Shown one piece after another: positions 23,733 to 34,347 of a stretch of DNA of 64,000 bases. The notes beneath the pieces were generated by a model, which saw only the letters and a list, made by a program, of their open reading frames with translations, had not been told where the DNA came from and made no database searches. The position numbers and the translations under genes were made by a program. Each line of letters opens with the position of its first letter. Positions within the stretch are counted from its first letter, which is position 1. This stretch comes from Macrobrachium rosenbergii (taxonomy: Eukaryota; Arthropoda; Malacostraca; Decapoda; Palaemonidae), in NCBI RefSeq assembly GCF_040412425.1, contig NC_089742.1, forward strand, positions 75,065,625 to 75,129,624, given 5' to 3'.

Positions 23733-23940
23733 CATATCTATAAACCTATCTGTAAATACATATATAATATACATACATGCACACATACTGGATATGTATA
23801 TGTTCCAAATTTTGTTGAGGAGGCTTGCCTCCCTAACAAAGATATATAGCTGCTTTTAATTACAATCGTCCCCAAGAATCACTACAAAGATAAAATGCCC
23901 ATTTCTGTCATGTCCTTAAGAGAGGTACTTAGATGGACAT

Positions 23941-24354
23941 TCAACCAGTAAATGTCTCACAGTCTAAGGCACAATAGTTATCACAAAATGGAGGATTTTC
24001 ACCTGACATCAAGAACCCATGATGAGTCTTGTATGTCCAATCCTTAGCCTGCACATCATTTCTTGTCCCCTTGGCATACAGGGATATGACCAAGGAGACA
24101 CTGATGATGTAATATTGCACATTTTTTATTTGTTGCAATACCTCCCAAAGGGACTGCCAAAGCTTTTTAATTTTCTGACCTACTAGAAGATATACATCCA
24201 GATAAGGTAGTAGGCATCCTCTGGGTTCTGGGGAGATAACTGCTGACTTAGCAAGCTGATCAGCTTGCTTGTACCCAAGAACCCCAACATGGGAAGGCAA
24301 CCAGGAAAAATTCACTTCTTTACCTCTTCTTTTCACTAAAAGCAGCCATTCCAA
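23941..24354 (-). pseudogene. LINE RNase H C-terminal part and Cys-rich end
   Basis: This 137-codon frame contains KEVNFSWLPSHVGVLGYKQA and DQLAKSA, the WxPSHxGxxGNExAD motif of LINE-encoded RNase H with the final Asp present. The tail includes GENPPFCDNYCALDCETFTG, a Cys/His-like end where LINEs of this type usually have a zinc knuckle. An insertion or divergent stretch lies between. The N-terminal catalytic Asp of the RNase H lies further upstream and was not found in frame. Confidence 0.72.
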
Positions 24355-25446
24355 TACTGTATCTCTAAAATCAGTAGTTTAAAGAGTTAAAATATTCTAA
24401 AGACTGAAGAGCACTTCTTTAAGGCCTTTAAAATTGCATGCTGCTCTGCTATAAAACAACAGATACAACAGATGATAATTTCCTGCTTCTTTCTACATCA
24501 GGGAAGGCCACTCTAAAGCCAATGTCAGCACCTGACTGAACCATCGGTGATAATTGCAACAGAGTTATGTTGGGAAGAATAATCTAAAAATATTGACCCC
24601 TTTGCCTCATTGGACATATCTGCCATTGTAGAATTAAAATATCTACACCAATTTACCTCTGGGAGATTCCATGGGGCTACACCTAACCGAATACCTAGCT
24701 GGTAAAATCTCCATCCCTGACATGTGTAATCGCCTGGTTATACATTTTATTCTAAAAGCAAATGGCTGAGGTTGTTGGGGTGATCTTTATAAAATTGCCA
24801 ATGCCTTTCATTTCTGATACAAATGCTGGTTAAGAACTTATGGAGCCTCTGAACTCTGTACCAGCTCCAAACCACCAGACATTGGTAATGCAGACCCAGA
24901 GTCATCTCTGCAGGATCTACAAGCATGCTCTCAGTAGGAGATTATTTAAATGCTCCTTTAGCTAATCTAAACCCTCCACGATGGATTGAATTAGGCATTT
25001 TAAGGTTATAATAAGGCTTTGCTGAGGTGTACACTTCACACCCTGAGTTAATTTTGAAAGGACTAAAGCTTTGTATAGTTTCCACATCTGAGTTTAGTCT
25101 GCACCGCAAAAAGTGTGACAGAACTTTCAGCACATTTGTTGCTCTTCAGCATTTTATCTTCATATGATTCAGAAGTGGAATCCAAGTCAGCTTGCTATAA
25201 AAAATCAACCCAAGAAACCTTGTTTCACAAACGCATGGAATTCTCTGCCCATGTATGAACAAATCTAGATCAGGATGGAATCCTCTTATGCAGCAAAAAT
25301 GCATGATTACCATTTTACTTGCTGAAAACCTAAACCATTCATCTCCGCCCATTTTACTATGTTATCAACGCGCAGCTGAAGGTGACATTCGGCTACTGCC
25401 ATCCTTGTTGCTGCAAAAGATATCGAACGGCCACCAACAAAGAGTA

Positions 25447-26721
25447 TAGTAAACCCCCATATTTGCAGGGGATACATACCACACCCCCCCCCCGGCCAAT
25501 AGCTAAAATCAGCAAATATCGTATATACTTGTGTAATGTTCGATATCTAAAGACCAGTTTTATGGCCTAAAATTTTGGGGTCAAACATTACATGAGGTAT
25601 AGTTTTGGAAAAGTGTAAGATTTTGGGACTAGCTAATCTTAGGCTTTGGATTTTCCGACAACAGAAGTCAACAAAGTAGCATTTACTTCCACAACAGTTG
25701 ACGAACTATTTTTTTTTTTTTTTTTTTAAGAATAAAGACAACAAATAAAAATGTTGTCTTACTTATCTGAGAATCTTTTATTATTGTTATGTGGTTTCTA
25801 TTTATGGTTGTTCTAGGCTATAAAAAGTGTAGCCTACATCTCCCAAATGTAAATAAGTACAGTATTAGCTGCCGTTTGTATTTCATCAGGTGATTTCCCT
25901 TCACTGACGATTCACAAAGAATCGTACATTTTTTTCTTTTGGTAAAAAGGATGTGGTAAATTCAAAAACCTAAAGTCATGGAATAAATTTAATGAAAAAA
26001 AAAAACAAACATTAGTGAAGAGAGATTAAAGAGGGATTAAAGAATCAAAATGTATGATGATTATACTGTTCGCTAGTTACAGTGGTTGCTTGGCAAGCTT
26101 TCAGTATTTAAGACAAAACTACTGTAAACAAAAAAGGTTGGAAGTTTTTTCCTTTTGTTTATCATAGTTAATTTTAATGATTTGCAATGAGTATATACTG
26201 ATTTTTTATACATTTTATAGGTATATTCTAACCTTTTAGCTTCTCAGTTTGCCTCAATTTTTAGATGTTGGAATCTTAGACTAGCCAAGGCTTCCGTTAT
26301 GTTTTGATTCCAAATATATAGAAACATAGCCTAGGCTTATTGCCAGAATCAAAACTCGAACATTACATGGGGTATATGCTAAAATCCTAATATATGCAGT
26401 AAACAATGGGAGTTGAACATTACATGGAGTCAAATATTATACGAGTATATATGGTACTTAAAACTCCTCTAAAAACACTTGGAACTGCCTAATTTGATAG
26501 TTCAAGCACAAAAACACCCTCTAAATATGATTATACTTGAGTATTTTAGTAGTTTTATCGCAAAATGTGCATTTAGTCATGAAAATATTAAAATATAGTA
26601 AGTAACGAATATTTTCCAGTGAAAAATCCTGCAAATAGGCAAATTTTCTGAGAATAATGTGTATATAAGTTCTATAGAGAAATCCTTGAATCGTGAGAAC
26701 GCGAATACGGGGGGTTTACTG
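25447..26721 (+). mobile_element. Family A TA-flanked element inserted in the LINE RT, itself interrupted
   Basis: It is flanked by TA (25445-25446 and 26722-26723). The ends are TAGTAAACCCCCATATTTGC and CGAATACGGGGGGTTTACTG. Without the inner insertion (25519-26454) it is about 340 bp and matches the copy at 28721-29066. Its removal would restore continuity of the surrounding LINE at TATA. Confidence 0.82.
25519..26454 (+). mobile_element. Nested 936-bp TA-flanked inverted-repeat element
   Basis: It is flanked by TA (25517-25518 and 26455-26456) inside the family A element. The ends are TCGTATATACTTGTGTAATG and its inverted relative ATACGAGTATATATGG; a subterminal GAACATTACATG motif repeats on both sides. 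The interior is AT-rich with no coding frame. On both sides the family A sequence resumes in register. Confidence 0.75.
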
Positions 26722-27960
26722 TATAAGCTACATCTGTGGGAATTATTTTGGATACCCCATTGATTGCTAAGGCGAACAAGCTTACACTTAGAACACTTCC
26801 TTGTGACACTCCTTGGTTGAATACATCTGACACTGTTGCTCCAACCAGAACCTGAAATAACCTATTTTTTTAAAAAGTCTTGACCCTCAGAATGCCATAT
26901 CTCTTGTTGTATCATAAGCCTTCTCCAGATCAAAAACAGTGACATGATGTGCTTGTTAGCAAAAGCTTCACATACTGATGATTCTATTCGAACCAACACA
27001 TCATTTGTGGAGTGCATACTTCGAAAACTACACAAAGCAGGTGACAGATATTTACCACGTTCCAAGTACCACATCAAACATGCATTCATTTTTTTATGAT
27101 CTTACGCACATATGATGTCAGTGCAATTTTAAGATCTTTCTCTGTCTTGAAACGGTCTTTCCCTGGTTTCACGAATGGCAGTAATTTTATCATCTCCCGT
27201 AGATTAGGGAAGATATGTTCTTGGAAAATTTTGTTAATAAAGCTTAATATGAAAAATCTGGTATTTTTAAGGGTATGTAATTTTCAGGGTATGCTTAATC
27301 ACTGAATATGTTATATCATCCCGTGCAGGAGCTGACTCGCCATATTTATTCAAGGCTTATACAACTTCTCTCATAGTAAAAGGTATATTGTACTGTTCAT
27401 TCCTTGATGTGTTAAGATCAATTTCTACCCGTTCCATTAGCCTTCTTTGAACTGAATAGGGTCTGTCCCTTTTCTCTGCAACATTAGCAAAATGATTAGC
27501 AAACTCATTTGCCACTAACCAGGAATCAGCTACTTCACAACCACTGATCTTGATAAATGGAGGTTGACATGGAGTAAATTTACCTGCTATTTTTCTAACT
27601 CTTCCAAACTAAAATTGGAGGTGCTTTTGAATTTAGTGAAGATATGAAAATTGTCCTAGATGTGCCTTTGTAATTTCCTTGTGGAAATGAGCTCTTGCTT
27701 TTCGAAATTCAACACGGTACTCAGATTTTTGCCTGCAGTATCTGTTGAAAGCTGCCCTCATAGTTCTATGAGTTTCCTGGAATTTACAAGTTCACCAGGG
27801 AACTAGCTGGCAGATGAATATGCCCGAAGTCCTAGGCATTGATTGAAGACCAGCCGAGAATATATATAATTGTTTTAAAAAGTCAAGAGCATCATCTACA
27901 GATGGAAAGTCACCCTGGAATGTTGCTTTATCAGCTTTACCAATGTTTCATTTAGGTAAC

Positions 27961-28484
27961 CTAAGAATTTGAGGCTACATTTATTAATGAAAAATAATCG
28001 CTGGTAAATCCATCATTTATCACCCTCCAATTAAACTCAATAAGGCATCCATCACTGCATACAGATAAATCAATTGCTGATAATGTACCTGTTTGAATCT
28101 GAAAATGTGTAGACTTCTCTGCGTTTAAGATTCCCACATTTTCACTTTCTATGATGGAACACAAGCAATTTCCTCTTTGACTGGTAACGATGTCACCCCA
28201 AGAGGGTTTCTACTATTCATATCTCCCAGAATAACAAAGGGATGTGGTAGCTGTTGAATGAGGGATTTAAATTCATCACTTGGAAAGACTTCACTAGGTG
28301 GTAGATAGAGAGAGCATACTGGATATTTTCTTTGCAAATGGACCTGCATACCTATATACTTGCAGTGATAGAGTTGCCAAACAATTCTGGCCTCTGCATA
28401 TTGATCACAAAGAATGAGGGTCAAAGACCAATACACACACACACCTAAGCACAAAAGGTATTCATGAATATGCAATGCAACCAC
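27961..28484 (-). pseudogene. LINE apurinic endonuclease domain, truncated
   Basis: The fragment carries the C-terminal half of an APE-type endonuclease: SLYLPPSE, then HPFVILGDMNSRNPLG (the GDxN catalytic motif with the Asp and Asn present), then THFQIQTGTLSAIDLSVCS (the SxIDL motif) and FNWRVINDGFTSDYFSL (the SDH motif, here with Tyr for His). The domain nicks target DNA to prime reverse transcription (family knowledge). The frame shifts near 28155, and the N-terminus is missing or unrecognisable above 28484. Confidence 0.78.
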
Positions 28485-28720
28485 CTACTAACATCTTGTC
28501 TCTGCTCAGCCAATCAGAGTGCTCCCCTTCATTCACTTGCTCTGTTGCCCACACATATTAACTGGCTCCCTGTTGAACTGGATTCATTCATCCAGGAAGA
28601 TAACAAAGGGATGACTATAAAAATATACGGATTAAAATTAAAATAATTTAACTACTATCCTAACTCATCATATGCACTTTGAAGTTACTGTACTTCAAAA
28701 TTTGGATAGAAAATGGTATA

Positions 28721-29066
28721 CAGTGAACCCCTGTATTCGAGGGGGATGCATACCACACCCCCCGCGAATAGCTAAACTCCGTGAATACTTAAAACCCCTC
28801 TAAAAACACTTACAACTGCCCATTTTGATAGTTTAAAGGCAGAAAAACCCTGTAAAAGGCATATACCTGAGTATTTTAATAGTTTTACCACAAAAAGTGC
28901 ATTTATTCATTAAAATTATATGAAAACACAGTAATTAGTGAATATTTCTCAGTGAAAAATACTGCTAATTGTAAACTTTCCCCAAATAATGGCTAGATGT
29001 GTTCACAGAGAAACCATGAATGTGAGAGTCCATGAATCATGAAAACACGAATACGGGGGTTTACTG
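28721..29066 (+). repeat. Family A element, best preserved copy (346 bp)
   Basis: TA lies on both sides (28719-28720 and 29067-29068). The left end is CAGTGAACCCCTGTATTCG and the right end CGAATACGGGGGTTTACTG, a near-perfect inverted pair. The interior lacks a coding frame. It serves here as the reference for the copies at 18192, 20630, 25447 and 30699. Confidence 0.82.
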
Positions 29067-29667
29067 TAATACAAAAAATGCATTACAAAAGTAATAGTGG
29101 AAGAAATACTATGATTTTTAAATTCTAAATTTATAAAACTGGCACTTCTTCCAAGTACCTGTAACCCAGATTGGTATACTATGGTATGGGTCCTAAGCAA
29201 GGAGAAAAAGGAAAACTCTGACTTTCAAGAGGTAGCATGTCAAAGCAGCTCTTAAGCAGAAACAGGAAGATCTTTGTGCACTGAATACTAAACATATTGA
29301 TACCAAAGCTGAGTAGTATAGATTTGCTGCAAGAGCCTGTGGCACCCTCATAAAGAAGCACTGCTTCATATGAAGGTATGGATATCATTCAGATGATAAA
29401 AACAGCGTTTGAGCAGCTTCTCAAAATAATTGCTGTGAACTTCAAATTTCCGAGATACAGTGTCCTTCCTTGAGTTTGGAACTACACTACACATATATAA
29501 TTCCATCAACACTAAGATGTAGAACACATGGGATCTACAAGACAAACACCAAAGCCGACTCATGCAATTAAAAATAAACTTCCACAGTGGAAAAGTATTT
29601 TTATTGGGGGCATAAAATAATTCTTAATAAACGAGTGTCTTCATTATGTTCATTCAATTACAAATGG
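29067..29667. other. Intron sequence without recognised feature
   Basis: No coding motif or repeat was recognised. Open frames at 29179-29388 and 29366-29563 on the minus strand have no family signature. Confidence 0.35.
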
Positions 29668-29915
29668 AATTGGAAAATAAAATTCGGGCCAAAAGCCAAG
29701 CGCTGGGACTTAAGAGGTTATTCAGTGTTGAAACAACTGTTAGGAGAGGGTGGAAAGTAAGATGGGAGGAGGAGAATATGAATGGAGATATAGTACAAGG
29801 AATGAAGGGGGTTGCAGCTAGGGGTCAAAGGGATACTGCAAAGAACCTCAAGTAATGCCTGAAGTGCACCGGGTGAGGTACACTGATGGCACTACCCCCT
29901 ACGAGGATTGTGTCC
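29668..29915 (+). repeat. SINE-like dispersed repeat
   Basis: It contains GGCCAAAAGCCAAGCGCTGG, GTTAGGAGAGGGTGGAAAGT, GGGGTTGCAGCTAGGGG and CCGGGTGAGGTACACTGATG. I recall these words as an abundant interspersed repeat of decapod shrimp genomes. No name is claimed. The short open frame across it (29646-29855) is not a gene. Confidence 0.55.
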
Positions 29916-30265
29916 ATTCAAGAACACGAACAGCTGGATACTGGTGCCATGAAGAACAAAGAATGAGTGATGACATCCATACTAGAGGTAGTATACTCTT
30001 CAAGGGAGGAAATACATACTAGAATACAAAATGGTTCAATTTTTTGTATAAAGATAACAGATACTGGCTAACTGTATTCATATACAGGTACCTTTAATTC
30101 AAATGAAATATCAGAATGAGTTCATTTAAAGTTGCTGCCAGCACTTGGTTACCCATATAAAGAGCTGCTGGTACTTACCCTCTCGCCTAATAAGGATGGT
30201 TTTATTCATTTTCAACTTCATACTATCTGCTTTTAAATGCTTAAAGTCATAAAGTAAACACTTAC

Positions 30266-30435
30266 TTGATGTGGCCCATGAACTCCTGATGATGCATTTT
30301 AAGAGCTGAAATTATAAAAGGTTGTTCTGAATATTCCACCAATGCATTCTTAGTTCCACCAGACTCCAATCCAAGACGGAGATAACGAACTTCTCCAGCT
30401 TTGGCTGCTAGTTCCATCAAATCATCAGCAGTTAC
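30266..30435 (-). CDS. SREK1: SREK1 exon: main body of RRM2
   Basis: This 170-nt exon lies between acceptor TTGTCAACAG and donor GTAAGT. It begins in phase 0 and ends two bases into a codon. Translation starts VTADDLMELAAKAGEVRYL and continues through KNALVEYSE, the RNP1 strand, to ALKMHHQEFMGHIK. The order (helix 1, strand 2, RNP1 strand, helix 2, last strand) is that of the second RRM of SREK1, where family members read TADQLLEFF and FAFVEFAD at the matching places. The downstream intron contains a SINE-like repeat and the nested LINE. The upstream intron contains the piggyBac element and DIRS fragments. Confidence 0.9.
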
Positions 30436-30889
30436 CTGTTGACAAAAAAATTCGGTCTTGTTAACCCAAAGAATTCATCACAAAACTCCTGCAAATATGC
30501 ATGCATGTCAATAATTTTTTATTATTTTTTAGATTACTTTGATACATTTACTTCCCTCATAAACAATGGAACCTAAACAGGTGAGGGTCTGCCCTTCTGT
30601 TAAGTAACTAAATCTGTTATGTAACGGAGACTGGTATACTGTACAGTATAGCCTAGAAAATAGAGCACCCTGGAGCAACTCACTTAGATTATAGTATACA
30701 ATTGATCCCTGGGATTTGTGGGGGATAGGGACCATAACGACCCTGCGAATAGCTAAAATCCGCGAATACTTGACACCCCTCTAAAATCGCATGTAACTGC
30801 CTATTTTAACCCTTTTTAACGCCAAGCCCTATTTTCAAAAACGTCTCCCGTATGCCGGTGCCTCCGAGAGGTAGCGCCAAAGTGGAAAA

Positions 30890-33800
30890 AAGTTTTTTCA
30901 AAAATCACAGCGAGCTTAGTTTTCAAGATTAAGAGTTCATTTTGGCTCCTTTTTTCTCATTGCCTGAAGTTTAGTATGCAATCATCAGAAATGAAAAAAA
31001 TATCATTATCATATATAAATATTGGAATATATGACAGCGAAAAAAAAACTCGTATATAATTGTATACAAATCGCTGTAAGGAAAACGGTTAAAGCTAATG
31101 AGTTAATTTTTTTTAGTTGTATTGTACACTAAATTGCGATGATTTTGGTATATAACAGATTGTAAAACGATTAAAGCAACACAGAGAAAATATTATCACA
31201 AAATGATGCATGAATTAAGTGAATCATGGACGTAAAGAAAGTTTTTTCAAAAATTCACCAAAATCAAAATATTGTGCTTGAGACTTTCCAATTGTGCCAA
31301 ATTGAAGGAAATTGATTGAATATTACTAGACTGTAAGTTTTTTAGCTTACAATTGCATTTTTTGAACCATTTCGATCGAGTTAAAGTTGACCGAAGGATG
31401 ATTTTTTCTATTTATCGTTATTTCGATGTAAATATTTAAAAACTGTGAAGAGCTAAAGGAATGATTTATTTTTTGTTGTATTCTACATGAAATTGCGCAC
31501 ATTTTGATGTATAACACTTTATGTAATGAATAATATGAAACGGTGAAAAAATTACGACAAGCTGACGCAAGAAATGCCACGATTTTCAGCTGATTTCATG
31601 GCCTTGAGCGGAGGGAAATTATTTTTCAAAAATTCACCAAAATCTAAATATTGTGCTAGAGACTTTCCGTTTGTTGCAAAATGAAGGTAAGTGATTGATT
31701 GTTACTTGAATGTAATAATTATGGCTTACGAATGCGTTTTCGATCATTTCGGTCGAAGTCAAAGTTGACGAGCGTTAAAATTTTGTCCGTTATCGTGATT
31801 TCGCAAAATATTAAAAACTGTGAAGAGCTAAAGGAATGATTTATTTTTTGTTGTATTCTACATGAAATTGCGCACATTTTGATGTATAACACTTTACGTA
31901 ACGAATAATATGAGAGGGAAAAAATTACAGCAAACTGATGCAAGAAATGCCACGATTTTCAGCTGATTCATGAGCGAGCGGAGGAAATTATTTTTTTTCA
32001 AAATTCACCAAAAATCTAAATATTGTGCTAGAGACTTTCCGTTTGTTGCAAAATGAAGGTAAGTGATTGATTGTTACTCGAATGTAATAATTATGGCTTA
32101 CGAATGCGTTTTTCGATCATTTCGGTTGAGTCAAAGTTGACCGAAGGTTGATTTTTTCTATTTATCGTTATTTCGATGTAAATATTTAAAAACTGTGAAG
32201 AGCTAAAGGAATGATTTATTTTTGTTGTATTCTACATGAAACTGCGCACATTTTGATGTATAACACTTTATGTAACAAATAATATGAAACGGCGAAAAAA
32301 ATTACGGCAAGCTATATAAGAAATGCCATGATTTTCAGCTGATTCCTTGGAGCTTAAGAAAATTATTTTTTCAAAAATTCACCAAAAATCTAAATATTGT
32401 GCTAGAGACTTTCCGTTTGTTGCAAAATGAAGGTAAGTGATTGATTGTTACTCGAATGTAATAATTATGGCTTATGAATGCGTTTTTCGATCATTTGGTC
32501 AGTCAAAGTTGACGAACGTTAAAATTTTGTCAGTTATCGTTATTTAGTGAAAATATTAAAACCTGTGAAAGCTAAAGGAATGATTTATTTTTGTTGTATT
32601 CTACATGAAATTGCGCACATTTTGATGTATAACACTTTATGTAACGAATAATATGAAAGGGCGAAAAAAATTACGGCAAGCAGGCGCCAAGAAATAAGCG
32701 ATTTTCAGCGGATTTGGCGTCTTGTGAGCGAAGGAAAAATTTTTTCAAAAATTCACCAAAAATCTAAATATTGTGCTAGAGACTTTCCGTTTGTTGCAGA
32801 ATGAAGGTAAATGATTGATTGTTACTCGAATGTAATAATTATGGCTTACGGATGCGTTTTTCGATCATTTTGGTCGAGTCAAAGTTGACGAAGGTTGATT
32901 TTTCTATTTATCGTTATTTCGATGTAAATATTTAAAAACTGTGAAGAGCTAAAGGAATGATTTATTTGTTGTTGTATTCTACATGAAATTGCGCACATTT
33001 TGATGTATAACACTTTATGTAACGAATAATATGAACCAGCGAAAAAATTACAGCAAGCTGGCGTAAGAAATGCCACAATTTTCAGCGGATTCGCGCGGAG
33101 CGAAGAAATTTTTTCAAAAATTCACCAAAAATCTAAATATTGTACTAGAGACTTTCCGTTTGTTGCAGAATGAAGGTAAATGATTGATTGTTACTCGAAT
33201 GTAATAATTATGGCTTACGGATCGTTTTTCGATCATTTCGGTCGAGTCAAATTTGACGGTTGATTTTTTCTATTTATCGTTATTTCGATGTAAATATTTA
33301 AAAACTGTGAAGAGCTAAAGGAATGATATATTTTGTTATATTCTCATGAAATTGCGCACATTTTGATGTATAACACTTTATGTAACGAATAATATTGAAA
33401 AAAATTACGGCAAGCTGGCGAAGAAATGCCCGATTTCCAGCTGATTCAGCATGAAATTATTTTTTTAAAAATTCACCAAAAATCTAAATATTGTGCTAGA
33501 GACTTTTCGTTTGTTGCAAATTGAAGGTAAATGATTGATTGTTACTCGAATGTAATAATTATGAAAAACTACGGATGCGTTTTTATCATTTCGGTCAGTG
33601 AAAGTTGACCGAATGTTAAAATTTTGTCAGTTATCGTGATATCGTGAAAATATTTAAAAACTGTGAAGAGCTAAAGGAATGATTTATTTTTGTTGTATTC
33701 TACATGAAATTGCACACATTTTGATGTATAACACTTTATGTAACGAATAATATGAAGCAATGAAAAATTACGGCAAGCTGCGCAAGAAATGACAGGATTT

Positions 33801-33960
33801 TCAGCGAGTCATGCGCTGGAGCGGAGAAAATTTTTTTCAAAAATTCACCAAAAATCTAAATATTGTGCTAGAGACTTTCTGTTTGTTGCAAAATGAAGGT
33901 AAAGGATTGAATATCACCAGAATATGAGATTTTTGCTTACCCAAAGAGACCCAAGTAAAA
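30890..33960. repeat. Tandem array, ~370-bp unit, about eight units, inside the piggyBac element
   Basis: The motif AAATTCACCA recurs at 31251, 31630, 32001, 32375, 32749, 33118, 33469 and 33841 (spacings 379, 371, 374, 374, 369, 351, 372), with a divergent unit before it near 30894. Each unit also has GAGACTTTCCGTTTGTTGC, AGCTAAAGGAATGATTTATT and CACATTTTGATGTATAACAC. Open frames across the units are repeats of each other and not genes. Confidence 0.92.
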
Positions 33961-33963
33961 AAA

Positions 33964-34076
<113 letters not shown>

Positions 34077-34347
34077 TACATTCATACATAGACATATAAA
34101 TTATATTGTTTTTACTTTGTTACTAAAAACATAACTAAAAGGAATGGTTGTGAAAAACTGTTTTGCATAAAAGCGAAATTATACAAAACAGCAATGAATA
34201 CAGATATATAAAAACTTGTAATAAATATAAAACTAAAAATATATTCAATGCAGAATACTCACTCGTAAATATAAAACTAAAAATAAATTCAATACAGAAT
34301 ACTCACTCGTAAATATAAAACTAAAAAAAAAAATAAATGCAGAATAC

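Larger units (their letters stand above)
24940..27100 (-). pseudogene. LINE reverse transcriptase, split by insertion
   Basis: The upstream half (27089-26725) holds MNACLMWYLERGKYLSPALC, the broken LEKAYD-type box, and QGSVLSVSLFALAINGVSK, and runs to DVAY. The downstream half (25443-24940) holds FAATRMAVAE, then WFRFSASKMVIMHF, ETRFLGLIFYSKLTW and INSGCEVYTSAKP. The boundary is a TA dinucleotide in the codons just before the YxDD box, where the family A element inserted. The catalytic box after the insertion reads as a frameshifted, mutated FVGG-like sequence. Confidence 0.78.
23845..28484 (-). mobile_element. I-clade-like LINE (EN-RT-RNase H), interrupted by nested insertion
   Basis: On the minus strand the order is apurinic endonuclease (28484-27961), RT (27100-24940) and RNase H (24354-24230), with a Cys-rich end and then a short 3' region ending near 23845. 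Endonuclease motifs include SLYLPPSEVFPSDEFKSL and FVILGDMNSRNPLG. RT motifs include YLERGKYLSPALCSFRSMHS and FRFSASKMVIMHF. RNase H shows VNFSWLPSHVGVLGYKQADQ. The copy is 5' truncated and frameshifted. A 1275-bp element with a second one inside it (25447-26721) splits the RT just before its catalytic box. Clade assignment from domain order is inference. Confidence 0.82.

Noticed and set aside
24354..28484. A single host gene with endonuclease, RT and RNase H-like exons
   Set aside because: The domain order and frames are those of a LINE, and the gaps are explained by transposon insertion and frameshifts, not introns.
31347..33076. Three similar short proteins (for example with ISCRIQQKINHSF) as a gene family
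   Set aside because: They are the same part of the ~370-bp tandem unit read on the minus strand; frames are disrupted in other units.
30890..33960. CRISPR-like array because of regular repeats
   Set aside because: Units are ~370 bp, contiguous and without unique spacers, in a eukaryotic transposon.
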